From Clostridia bacterium (GTDB lineage: Bacteria; Bacillota; Clostridia; Christensenellales; Borkfalkiaceae): DNA of 7,275 bases. Every line of letters starts with the position of its first letter. Position 1 is the first letter of the stretch. Both the position numbers and the translations under genes were made by a program. Below are positions 1 to 6,574 of this stretch, one piece after another. The DNA lies in the NCBI GenBank assembly GCA_900767195.1, contig CAAFYG010000104.1, positions 1 to 7,275 on the forward strand, written 5' to 3'. The notes under the pieces are model-generated. The model was not told where the DNA came from. It saw only the letters and a program-made list of their open reading frames with translations, and searched no databases.

Positions 1-1091
1 ATTTTTACGATTATACGCCCGAAAAATTCACGAACGTTACCAACGGCATCGCGCATCGTCGCTGGCTCAATCAGTCGAATCCCGAGCTGTGCGCGCTGCT
101 CGACGATTGCATCGGCGCGGGGTACGCGAAAGACGCGGCTAAGCTTGCCGAATTCAAAAAATTCGAAAACGACGAAACGGTTTTAAAACGTCTTGACGAA
201 ATCAAGCGGATCAAAAAGCGGCAATTCGCCGAATACGCGTTTAAAAAACAGGGCGTGAAGATCGATCCCGAAACGCTGTTTGATGTACAGGCAAAGCGGT
301 TGCACGAGTATAAACGGCAACTTCTGAACGTTTTGCATATCATCACGGATTATATCGCCCTGAAAGAAAATCCCGAATTGCCGATACAGCCGAAAACATA
401 TATCTTCGCGGCAAAAGCTGCAGCGGGGTATTATATGGCGAAAAAGATCATTAAATTGATTTGTTTTCTTGCCGAAGATATTCGGAAAGATCCGAAAATC
501 AACGCGAAACTCAATGTGGTGTATATGGAAGATTATAACGTGACGATGTCTGAAATGCTGATGCCGGCTTCGGAACTTTCCGAACAGATTTCGCTGGCAG
601 GCAAAGAAGCGAGCGGCACGGGCAACATGAAGTTTATGATCAACGGCGCGCTCACGGTTGGTACGCTTGACGGCGCGAACGTGGAAATGGCGGAACGAGT
701 CGGCGAGGAGAATATCTTTATTTTCGGCTTGAAAGCGGACGAGGTTTCGCAGATCTGGCTTAACGGATATTCTTCGAGTGCGTATTATAATAAAGACAGT
801 ATGCTTCGAAAGGTACTTGAAACGCTGATCGTAGGTTTCAACGGCGAATCGTTCGCGGACATTGCGAATTATTTGCTTACCGGCTCGCCTGTAGCTGATC
901 CGTATATGTGTATGGCGGACTACGATTCGTATGTGGTTACCCAGAACCGCATTTCCGATTTGTACGCGAACGACAAACGCACATGGAATCAGAAGTCTTT
1001 GCGGAATATCGCGGCAGCGGGGTATTTTGCCGCCGATCGCGCGATTAAAGAATACGCCGACAATATCTGGCATTTAAAATCTTTGAAATAA
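1..1091 (+). CDS. glgP: Glycogen/maltodextrin phosphorylase, C-terminal part (5' end outside window)
   Basis: A PLP-dependent GT35 phosphorylase that releases glucose-1-phosphate from the non-reducing ends of alpha-1,4-glucans in the cytoplasm. The frame is open from base 3 to the TAA at 1089-1091, about 362 residues. The family is usually about 800 residues, so roughly the C-terminal 45% is present, and there is no true start in the window. Family signatures seen are NVTNGIAHRRWL (bases 36-71), KRLHEYKRQLLN (around 294-329), the segment VVYMEDYNVTMSEMLMPASE, and EASGTGNMKF followed by NGALTVGTLDGANVE. The lysine of NMK (codon 630-632) is the expected PLP Schiff-base residue. No frameshift or stop interrupts it, so it appears intact. 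The downstream GH13 gene begins 43 bases later on the same strand, with no terminator between, so the two are probably co-transcribed for storage-glucan breakdown. GlgP and MalP cannot be separated from this part alone. Confidence 0.95.
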   Translation, partial: FYDYTPEKFTNVTNGIAHRRWLNQSNPELCALLDDCIGAGYAKDAAKLAEFKKFENDETVLKRLDEIKRIKKRQFAEYAFKKQGVKIDPETLFDVQAKRLHEYKRQLLNVLHIITDYIALKENPELPIQPKTYIFAAKAAAGYYMAKKIIKLICFLAEDIRKDPKINAKLNVVYMEDYNVTMSEMLMPASELSEQISLAGKEASGTGNMKFMINGALTVGTLDGANVEMAERVGEENIFIFGLKADEVSQIWLNGYSSSAYYNKDSMLRKVLETLIVGFNGESFADIANYLLTGSPVADPYMCMADYDSYVVTQNRISDLYANDKRTWNQKSLRNIAAAGYFAADRAIKEYADNIWHLKSLK

Positions 1092-1134
1092 TTCGAAGTT
1101 TGGCGATAATTACTTTAATGCATGCAGACGAACG

Positions 1135-3087
1135 ATGGAATTTTATTACAATCCGCTTGATATAAATTGCAAAAATATCCGCGGCGGAGTGCGGGAGGGA
1201 CAACCCTTCCGCCTCCGCTTGTTTTGCCGCGACGAACGAACGAAACGGTATGTTTCTCCCGAAGAAAGCGACGCAAACGCGTATTTTCGGCTGGGAAAAG
1301 ACGGCGAAGAAAAAACGGCGTTTCCGATGACGAAAACGGAATACGGATATACGATCGAACTTGCAATCGAAGAGCGCGGGTTGTATTTTTATACTTTCTA
1401 CATAGAGCATCGCGGCTTTTTCGTGTACGAGAGCCGGCACAACGGCAGATTTTCGGCGTATGAAGACGGGGACTATCAGTTTACCGTTTCTTCGGCAGAT
1501 TTCGAAACTCCGGCATGGCTGAAAGGCGGCGTGATGTATCAGATCTTTCCGGACCGGTTTTGCCGTGCGGATATAGATATTAAAGTTAGCGCGGAGAACG
1601 AGCCCGTGCTCGAAGGGCGTATTTTACGCGAGGATTGGGGCGGAATGCCTTCGTACCGACCGAACGAGAACGGAAAAGTGCTGAATAATGACTTTTTCGG
1701 CGGAAATCTGCGCGGCATCGAAAAACGATTGCCGTATCTGAAATCGCTTGGAGTTACTGCAATTTACCTGAATCCTATTTTTGAAGCGACTTCAAATCAT
1801 CGCTATGATACGTCCGATTATATGAAAATCGATCCGTTTCTCGGCACGGAAGAGGACTTTTCTTCGCTTGTTGAGGCGGCAGAAGCGGCAGGAATCCGTT
1901 TAATTCTTGACGGCGTTTTCAATCATACCGGCGATAACAGCTTGTATTTCAATAAATACGGAAAATTTCCGTCCGTCGGCGCATATCAGTCGCAAAATTC
2001 CCCGTATTATTCCTGGTATAACTTTCAGCGGTTTCCCGATAAATACAGCAGTTGGTGGGGCATCGACATTCTTCCCGAAGTCAACGAGAAATCCGCTGAT
2101 TATCAGGATTTTATTTTCGGTGAATACCGCCGTGAATATCCGAAAGTAAATTTGGCTGACGGCAAGGCGGAAAAATCAGGCGCGACAGAGCGCGGCGTTC
2201 TGAAAAAATGGCTTTCTTTCGGAATCGGCGGTTATCGACTGGACGTAGCGGACGAATTGCCCGACTTTTTTTTGAAAAAACTGCGCAAATGCGTAAAAGA
2301 AACAAACAAAAACGCGGTAATTATCGGCGAGGTGTGGGAAGACGCGTCTAATAAAATCTCTTATTCTGCAAGACGGGAATATCTGCACGGCGAAGAGTTG
2401 GACAGCGTGATGAATTATCCGTTTAAAGATGCGATCGTCACGTTTATTAAGGACGGAAATTCGAACTATTTTGCAGAAACCGTGGCGAAAATAGTGGATC
2501 ATTACCCGAAAGCCACACTGGATTGTCTGATGAATATTTTAGGCACACACGATACGGCAAGGATACTTACGGTGCTGGCGGGAAAAACGGCATGCAGTAA
2601 GGATGAAATGGCATCGGAAAGAGCAATACTGAGCATCGGAGAACGCGCGATAGCCATAAAAAAATTAAAAATTGCGGCATTGCTTTTATTTACGATTCCG
2701 GGCATACCGTGCGTTTATTACGGCGACGAAATCGGAATGGAAGGCTTCGGCGATCCGTTCTGCCGTAAATGCTTTGATTTTGAAAATACAAACGAAGATT
2801 TGTTGACGTTTTATCGCAGATTGGGTGAAATCAGAAGAGAATACCGCAACTTTTTTGCCGAAGGCGAATATGAAGAAGTATTTGAAAAAGATGGCTGCCT
2901 TGTTTTTAGAAGACGCATTGCAGAAAAAGCCGTATATGTTTGTGTGAATATGTCTACAGAAAAATTTTACTTGAGTATACCGAAAAACGCATCAGGAAAC
3001 AATTTGCTGACAAAACAAAAAATGCCTGAAATTATATCCTTACAACAAGGCGATTATTATCTGTTTTACACGGAAAATTTCATGTAA
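1135..3087 (+). CDS. GH13 family alpha-glycosidase (neopullulanase/cyclomaltodextrinase/alpha-glucosidase type)
   Basis: A retaining GH13 hydrolase of 650 residues acting on alpha-1,4 (possibly alpha-1,6) maltodextrin bonds. Residues 1 to about 125 form an N-terminal beta domain of the CBM34/early-set kind. The catalytic barrel starts near GGVMYQIFPDRF (131-142). Conserved regions are present: DGVFNH (259-264), LPEVN (313-317, region V), GYRLDVADE with nucleophile D370 (366-374), GEVW with acid/base E399 (398-401) and GTHD with D473 (470-473). PGIPCVYYGDEIGMEG (522-537) precedes a short C-terminal beta domain. The region V motif LPEVN resembles the MPKLN-like motif of neopullulanase-type enzymes more than the QPDLN of plain amylases, but the exact specificity is not decidable. 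There is no signal peptide, so it is cytoplasmic and fits beside the phosphorylase, trimming branched or linear dextrins. The ATG at 1135 lacks an obvious Shine-Dalgarno; the ATGs at 1118 and 1122 are out of frame. An intrinsic terminator follows. Confidence 0.93.
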   Translation: MEFYYNPLDINCKNIRGGVREGQPFRLRLFCRDERTKRYVSPEESDANAYFRLGKDGEEKTAFPMTKTEYGYTIELAIEERGLYFYTFYIEHRGFFVYESRHNGRFSAYEDGDYQFTVSSADFETPAWLKGGVMYQIFPDRFCRADIDIKVSAENEPVLEGRILREDWGGMPSYRPNENGKVLNNDFFGGNLRGIEKRLPYLKSLGVTAIYLNPIFEATSNHRYDTSDYMKIDPFLGTEEDFSSLVEAAEAAGIRLILDGVFNHTGDNSLYFNKYGKFPSVGAYQSQNSPYYSWYNFQRFPDKYSSWWGIDILPEVNEKSADYQDFIFGEYRREYPKVNLADGKAEKSGATERGVLKKWLSFGIGGYRLDVADELPDFFLKKLRKCVKETNKNAVIIGEVWEDASNKISYSARREYLHGEELDSVMNYPFKDAIVTFIKDGNSNYFAETVAKIVDHYPKATLDCLMNILGTHDTARILTVLAGKTACSKDEMASERAILSIGERAIAIKKLKIAALLLFTIPGIPCVYYGDEIGMEGFGDPFCRKCFDFENTNEDLLTFYRRLGEIRREYRNFFAEGEYEEVFEKDGCLVFRRRIAEKAVYVCVNMSTEKFYLSIPKNASGNNLLTKQKMPEIISLQQGDYYLFYTENFM

Positions 3088-3103
3088 ATATGCTTGATGC
3101 AAC

Positions 3104-3136
3104 AAAACCGCCGATGTCTGACACATCGGTGTTTTT
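3104..3136 (+). terminator. Intrinsic terminator after the GH13 gene
   Basis: CCGATGT (3111-3117) pairs with ACATCGG (3123-3129) around the loop CTGAC. The stem can be extended by a G-U pair and, past one bulged base, by AAAAC against GTTTT. A T-tract runs from 3132. It sits 17 bases past the TAA of the GH13 gene and should end the glycogen transcript. The A-rich left arm means it could also work on the other strand. Confidence 0.85.
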
Positions 3137-3418
3137 ATTTCCCGACATACGTGGTACGACTCGATTATGCGTGGCATAAATATGTATTTTATCGAATGGA
3201 AAAGCGAACGTTACTTGACGTATTTATAGTAATGCAAACATCGCGGCATTGTTGGCGTTGTATGTATTCGAATACAAAAACAAACGATTTCGACGTATTC
3301 AGTTGCACGCAAACTCGTGATATGGTGTTGCATATGTGGTTATTATGGAAAAAGAACGAAAAACTGCGCGAAATACGCGAAAAACCGTAAAAGCCTGCCC
3401 CGCGGTACAAAACAGGTG
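3137..3418. other. Gene-free stretch between the glycogen genes and the recombinase
   Basis: I see no convincing gene in this stretch. The longest plus-strand frame (3094-3390, 98 codons) begins inside the terminator. It has no ribosome binding site and has an odd composition rich in Trp, His and Cys. A minus-strand frame (3189-3410) is no better. What the stretch does hold is a perfect 14-bp palindrome TGTATTCGAATACA at 3263-3276 and a run of GCGAAA/CGAAAAA-like words at 3356-3392. No tRNA or known riboswitch is recognisable. By hand count G exceeds C here (about 56 to 42 over 3141-3390). Confidence 0.6.
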
Positions 3419-3454
3419 TAACATTTCGTAAAAGCTGTATTTTACGAAATGTTA
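3419..3454. repeat. Perfect 15-bp inverted repeat with 6-base spacer; candidate dif/lox-like recombinase site
   Basis: The left arm TAACATTTCGTAAAA (3419-3433) and right arm TTTTACGAAATGTTA (3440-3454) are exact reverse complements around GCTGTA (3434-3439). The inner part reads as 11-bp arms flanking 6 bases, the geometry of Xer/dif core sites, and a tyrosine recombinase gene starts about 140 bases downstream. A terminator is the main alternative. However, the stem is AT-rich (3 G/C pairs of 15), no real T-tract follows, no gene ends nearby, and a proper terminator already lies at 3104-3136. The inverted repeat itself is seen directly; its role is inferred. Confidence 0.6.
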
Positions 3455-3556
3455 TTTGTATACCCTATTTAAGTTAAAAAGCAGAAAAACAACCTGAAAG
3501 TAAATTAAAATTATTGATTTTTACGAAGAATTTGATTCTGTTTGTAAGAGATTTTA

Positions 3557-3585
3557 TTGACAAAGTTGTTTTTTTGCGCTACACT
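3557..3585 (+). promoter_or_regulatory. SigA-type promoter of the recombinase gene
   Basis: A consensus -35 TTGACA (3557-3562) is followed after exactly 17 bases by TACACT (3580-3585), a fair -10. The predicted transcription start, about 7 bases on, falls at or beside the ATG at 3592, implying a leaderless message. TATTAT at 3585-3590 would sit 22 bases from the -35, which is too far. Confidence 0.65.
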
Positions 3586-3591
3586 ATTATT

Positions 3592-4689
3592 ATGAATAAA
3601 GAAAATTACTACGTTTCAAGAAATCTTAAAGATAAAGAAAAAATTTCGGAACTGCTTGAAAAACAGTTGCCCCCATTTTGTTTTGATTATTTTCTCGGCA
3701 TTGAATCTCTGACAAGCTGTCAGACGCGTTTGAAATACGCTTACGATCTATGCATTTTTTTCGATTTTCTCTGCCGAAAAAAATATCAGAAAAAAGCTCC
3801 CCTCGATTTAACGCTCGAAGATCTCGAAGCCGTTACAAACAATGATGTGGAATTATTTTTAAGCTATCTTTCCGGATATCGCTATAACGGTAAATTGCTT
3901 ACCTGCGACGCGCCTGCGAAATCACGAAAGCTTTCTGCCGTGCGCGCGATGTTCAAATATTTTTTCAATAAAGGTTACATCGAAGTAAACAATGCTTCAA
4001 AAGTCACAACGCCGAAATGCAGAGAAAAAGAGATAATTCGTCTTAACGAAACCGAAGTTTCCGAGCTACTTTCCGCGGCTGAAAGCGGTCGAGGACTTTC
4101 GAAACATGCGATCGGTTATCACGATAAAACTCGCGTGCGCGATACGGCAATATTAACGCTGTTTCTCGGCACGGGAATTCGTATCAGCGAGCTTGTGGGA
4201 CTAAACGACGAAAGCGTGAATTTCGATGATAATTCTTTCGTGGTCACTCGCAAAGGCGGCGGTCAGGCAATCCTCTATTTTTCCGACGAAGTTGCGTTTG
4301 CCTTGAAAGAATATATAGCAGAGAAAAAAAACGATCCGAAAATTCCGAAAAGCGAAAACGCTCTTTTTCTTTCTATGCAATATAAGCGCATCAATGTTCG
4401 TTCCGTTGAATTTCTCGTGAAAAAATACAGTAAAACCGTAACGCCTTTAAAGAAAATCACACCGCATAAGCTGCGCAGTACTTACGGTACGCGCCTTTAT
4501 AACGAAACAGGCGATATTTATATCGTTGCCGACGTTCTCGGGCATAAAGACGTAAACACAACCAAACGCCATTATGCAGCTATCACGCAGGAAAACCGCC
4601 GGCGCGTGGCCAACGCGGTGAAATTACATTCCGATTTTCCCGCCGCTACGGAAAAAGCCGACGATGAAACGAACTCACAAAAGGACTAA
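3592..4689 (+). CDS. XerS-like tyrosine recombinase (Xer/integrase family)
   Basis: A 365-residue site-specific recombinase that cuts and rejoins DNA through a 3'-phosphotyrosine. Residues 28 to about 135 form the SAM-like core-binding domain, and about 150-345 the catalytic domain. The complete catalytic set is visible: R197 (GTGIRISE), K221 (VTRKGGG), H292 and R295 (TPHKLRSTYGTRLY), H318 (LGHKD) and Y328 (TTKRHY). The stretch LSKHAIGYH...RVRDTAILTLFLGTGIR and the length resemble streptococcal XerS (about 356 residues) from memory, more than the roughly 300-residue XerC/XerD. The frame is open upstream to a TTG at 3514. I chose ATG 3592 because the strong promoter lies inside the longer version and the 26 extra residues look unlike the domain. 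There is no Shine-Dalgarno. The likely role is chromosome dimer resolution, supported by the palindrome just upstream; a mobile-element integrase is the alternative, but no element genes are nearby. hflX follows after 41 bases. Confidence 0.9.
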   Translation: MNKENYYVSRNLKDKEKISELLEKQLPPFCFDYFLGIESLTSCQTRLKYAYDLCIFFDFLCRKKYQKKAPLDLTLEDLEAVTNNDVELFLSYLSGYRYNGKLLTCDAPAKSRKLSAVRAMFKYFFNKGYIEVNNASKVTTPKCREKEIIRLNETEVSELLSAAESGRGLSKHAIGYHDKTRVRDTAILTLFLGTGIRISELVGLNDESVNFDDNSFVVTRKGGGQAILYFSDEVAFALKEYIAEKKNDPKIPKSENALFLSMQYKRINVRSVEFLVKKYSKTVTPLKKITPHKLRSTYGTRLYNETGDIYIVADVLGHKDVNTTKRHYAAITQENRRRVANAVKLHSDFPAATEKADDETNSQKD

Positions 4690-4730
4690 AAGTAAATAAA
4701 TTATATTACGTTAGACATAATAATATTGAT

Positions 4731-6050
4731 ATGACAGACATAGCTTGTATAGACACACACCGGCAAAAATATCAGATCGAAACGGATTCCCCTATTCTCG
4801 AAAAGATTTATATCATGCAGCCGATTACGGAAAACAACGAAAAAAACGCTTGCGATCTGATCGAAGAAGCAAAATCTTTAATTGAAAGCGCAGGCGCGGC
4901 AGTTGCCGGCGTTACGACGCAAAAATTGCGTTCTATCTCCCCCGCCACGGTTTTCGGCTCGGGAAAACTTGCCGAAATTGCGGAAATTTTAAACGGCCTC
5001 GACGTTACGATACTCTTTAACGGCGATCTCACGCCTTCGCAAACACAAAATATCTCTTCCGCGCTGGGCAATAGAAAAGTGATTGATCGCACCACCTTAA
5101 TCCTTGATATTTTCGCGAGAAACGCAAAAACGGCGGAAGGCAAATTGCAAGTGGAGCTTGCGCAGTTAAAATATCTTTACCCGCGGCTTAAAGGCAAAGG
5201 CGGCGCGCTTTCGCGGCTCGGCGGCGGTGTAGGCACTCGAGGCCCCGGCGAAACGAGACTGGAAACCGATCGAAGATATATACGCGGCAGAATCGACTAT
5301 TTAGAAAAACGACTTGCCGAATTGGAAACGCGCAGGCAATTACAGACGGCGCGCCGCAAGAAAACGCAGACAAAAACAATCGCGCTCGTGGGATACACCA
5401 ACGCGGGAAAATCTACGCTGCTCAATTATTTCTGCGATGAAAACGTGTATACTGAAAACCGGCTATTCGCCACCCTTGACGCCACGGCGCGCAAATTTAC
5501 GATCGACGGCGCGGATTATCTGCTTGTGGACACCGTCGGCTTTTTAAGAGATTTGCCCCACCATTTAATCGACGCCTTCCGCTCTACGCTTGAAAGCGTT
5601 TTGAACGCTGATCTGGCGATTATCGTATGCGACGCAACCTCCGATTTCGACGTACAATTAAAAACCACGCTCGATGTGCTTCATTCTCTGAATTTTTCAT
5701 CGCCGTATCTTCTCGCAATCAATAAAAGCGAAACGATCGATGAAAATGCGCGCGCATTTTATCCTGCCGATTGCATATTTATTTCGGCAAAAACGGGCGC
5801 GGGAACAGGCGAATTAAAGCGGCGGATTTCCGAAGTCTTTAAAGAAAAATATATCGAATGTACGCTGCTTGTGCCATATACGCAGCTGAAAAAGTATTCT
5901 AAATCGAAAAACTATGCGACGGAACGCAAATCCGAATACACCGAAACCGGCGTGCGCATCGATTGTTCGATAGAAAAATCGCATATCGGCGCGTTTGAAA
6001 GTTGGCTTTGTCCAAAAATTTCGCCACATACCGAAGATACAAAAATTTAA
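4731..6050 (+). CDS. hflX: GTPase HflX
   Basis: A ribosome-associated GTPase of the Obg-HflX group that binds the 50S subunit and splits stalled or stressed 70S ribosomes. It has 439 residues, the normal length. The N-terminal HflX domain (about 20-180) includes FGSGKLAEI and ends with the family hallmark SRLGGGVGTRGPGETRLE (161-178). A basic helical linker (about 185-212) leads to the G domain. There G1 is GYTNAGKST (221-229), the switch motif is FATLDAT (246-252), G3 is DTVGF (267-271), G4 is NKSE (331-334) and G5 is SAK (352-354). A C-terminal domain of about 60 residues follows. G4 has Glu where NKxD is usual. The ATG at 4731 has no clear Shine-Dalgarno. ATG 4815 would remove the first beta strand (EKIYIM), so the longer form is preferred. 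The gap of 41 bases to the recombinase gene suggests shared transcription. A terminator follows at 6063. Confidence 0.94.
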   Translation: MTDIACIDTHRQKYQIETDSPILEKIYIMQPITENNEKNACDLIEEAKSLIESAGAAVAGVTTQKLRSISPATVFGSGKLAEIAEILNGLDVTILFNGDLTPSQTQNISSALGNRKVIDRTTLILDIFARNAKTAEGKLQVELAQLKYLYPRLKGKGGALSRLGGGVGTRGPGETRLETDRRYIRGRIDYLEKRLAELETRRQLQTARRKKTQTKTIALVGYTNAGKSTLLNYFCDENVYTENRLFATLDATARKFTIDGADYLLVDTVGFLRDLPHHLIDAFRSTLESVLNADLAIIVCDATSDFDVQLKTTLDVLHSLNFSSPYLLAINKSETIDENARAFYPADCIFISAKTGAGTGELKRRISEVFKEKYIECTLLVPYTQLKKYSKSKNYATERKSEYTETGVRIDCSIEKSHIGAFESWLCPKISPHTEDTKI

Positions 6051-6062
6051 AATCATAACGTA

Positions 6063-6090
6063 AAAGGCGCAAATTTTCTTTTGCGCCTTT
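6063..6090. terminator. Bidirectional intrinsic terminator between convergent genes
   Basis: AAAGGCGCAAA (6063-6073) pairs perfectly with TTTGCGCCTTT (6080-6090) around a 6-base loop, giving an 11-bp stem with a GC core and A/T ends. It lies 12 bases after the hflX stop. It also lies downstream of the minus-strand cysteine-rich gene, so it can end both transcripts. Confidence 0.85.
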
Positions 6091-6094
6091 AATC

Positions 6095-6134
6095 ATACAC
6101 TTTACTCATACAAAATACACTTTAATCATACAAA
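6095..6134. repeat. Two tandem 20-bp direct repeats
   Basis: ATACACTTTACTCATACAAA (6095-6114) is followed directly by a second copy (6115-6134) differing at one base (C6105 versus A6125). A further partial copy, TTTAATCATAC, begins inside the terminator arm at 6088. The sequence is AT-rich and lies between the ends of convergent genes. It may be simple slippage-derived duplication; no function is evident. Confidence 0.75.
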
Positions 6135-6164
6135 GTAAAAATCAAATATAAAAGTTTCAAAAAA

Positions 6165-6419
6165 TCAATTTCCTTTCTTCAGATCGGCTTCGTATTCCTC
6201 TTCGCTAACGTAGATTTTATCGATTTTGATGGAAGCTACGTCCTGAATATCAAGGCATTTTCCGCAATTATCGCAAACCTTGTTCGGATCGAGATCGCAG
6301 GTTTCACATTCAAGACACCCGATGCAGTCTCGATCATACAGCACGCATTTTACTGTGTGTTCGCTTTCTTCTTCGGCTTCGCTTTTTGTACTTTTGGAAT
6401 TATTTTTATGTATGCTCAT
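6165..6419 (-). CDS. Small eight-cysteine protein, probable metal or Fe-S binding, function unknown
   Basis: An 84-residue protein I cannot assign to a named family, although cysteine-rich small proteins of this look occur in Clostridia. The N-terminal 20 residues are polar and probably disordered. The core has C25, then C32-x2-C35-x2-C38-x2-C41, then C49-x2-C52-x2-C55. The CDNCGKC stretch and the regular CxxC spacing suggest a zinc site or one to two iron-sulfur clusters. The C-terminal 25 residues are acidic and contain no cysteine. There is no signal peptide or membrane segment. Coding status is supported by the Shine-Dalgarno GAGGTG (complement of 6428-6433) 8 bases before the ATG, by a consensus promoter at 6455-6483, and by the ordered cysteines. 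It runs divergently from lexA and shares its control region, so damage-linked regulation is possible but unproven. The stop is TGA. Confidence 0.8.
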   Translation of the reverse strand: MSIHKNNSKSTKSEAEEESEHTVKCVLYDRDCIGCLECETCDLDPNKVCDNCGKCLDIQDVASIKIDKIYVSEEEYEADLKKGN

Positions 6420-6454
6420 AGTTTTTACACCTCACTCATTCGCCTTTTTTTGAC

Positions 6455-6483
6455 ATTATACCACAAAAAATTACAAAAATCAA
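6455..6483 (-). promoter_or_regulatory. Promoter of the cysteine-rich gene
   Basis: On the minus strand, TTGATT (6483-6478) and TATAAT (6460-6455) are separated by 17 bases, a near-consensus SigA promoter. The expected start is near 6448, leaving a leader of about 28 bases that carries the GAGGTG ribosome binding site. Confidence 0.75.
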
Positions 6484-6493
6484 GAAAATTCTT

Positions 6494-6507
6494 CAAACAT
6501 TTGTTTG
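6494..6507. promoter_or_regulatory. Putative LexA operator (SOS box variant)
   Basis: CAAACATTTGTTTG consists of the inverted half-sites CAAAC and GTTTG around four bases, with one further matching pair inside. It has the layout of the Bacillus-type SOS box CGAAC-N4-GTTCG, with the same change in both halves. It overlaps the lexA -35 element, the expected place for LexA autorepression, and lies 10 bases upstream of the -35 of the divergent promoter. Binding is inferred. Confidence 0.6.
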
Positions 6508-6533
6508 CATTTTCAAAAAAAGTATGCTATAAT
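6505..6533 (+). promoter_or_regulatory. Promoter of lexA
   Basis: TTGCAT (6505-6510), a 17-base spacer and a perfect TATAAT (6528-6533) preceded by TGC, an extended -10. Transcription should begin near 6540. The -35 overlaps the LexA-box-like palindrome, so bound LexA would block RNA polymerase. Confidence 0.8.
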
Positions 6534-6574
6534 ATAAATACGATAAAAAAATAAGCTATTCGGGAGGACGTCTC

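Noticed and set aside
183..1073. A 296-codon open frame on the minus strand opposite the phosphorylase gene
   Set aside because: It is fully antisense to a gene with unmistakable GlgP motifs, its translation is Arg/His/Phe-rich without a recognisable domain, and it has no ribosome binding site. It arises from the codon bias of the real gene.
2872..2878. GAAGAAG words as FtsK-directing polar motifs around the candidate dif site
   Set aside because: Copies on the right side (4863-4869 and near 7118) point the same way as the left copy, and they are ordinary Glu-Glu codons. There is no orientation switch, so no support from this window.
3094..3390. A 98-codon plus-strand frame after the GH13 gene
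   Set aside because: It starts with TTG/ATG inside the terminator region, lacks a Shine-Dalgarno, has unusual Trp/His/Cys content and matches nothing I know.
3419..3454. Reading the 15-bp inverted repeat as an intrinsic terminator
   Set aside because: The stem is very AT-rich, it is followed by TTTGTATACCC rather than a T-tract, and no transcript end is expected there. Not fully excluded.
3514..3591. Upstream TTG start adding 26 residues to the recombinase
   Set aside because: The consensus promoter lies within this extension, the start codon is weak, and the added residues do not resemble the core-binding domain. Kept only as an alternative.
6450..6455. TTGACA on the plus strand as a further lexA -35
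   Set aside because: No -10 lies at 16-18 bases; these bases overlap the -10 region of the minus-strand promoter.
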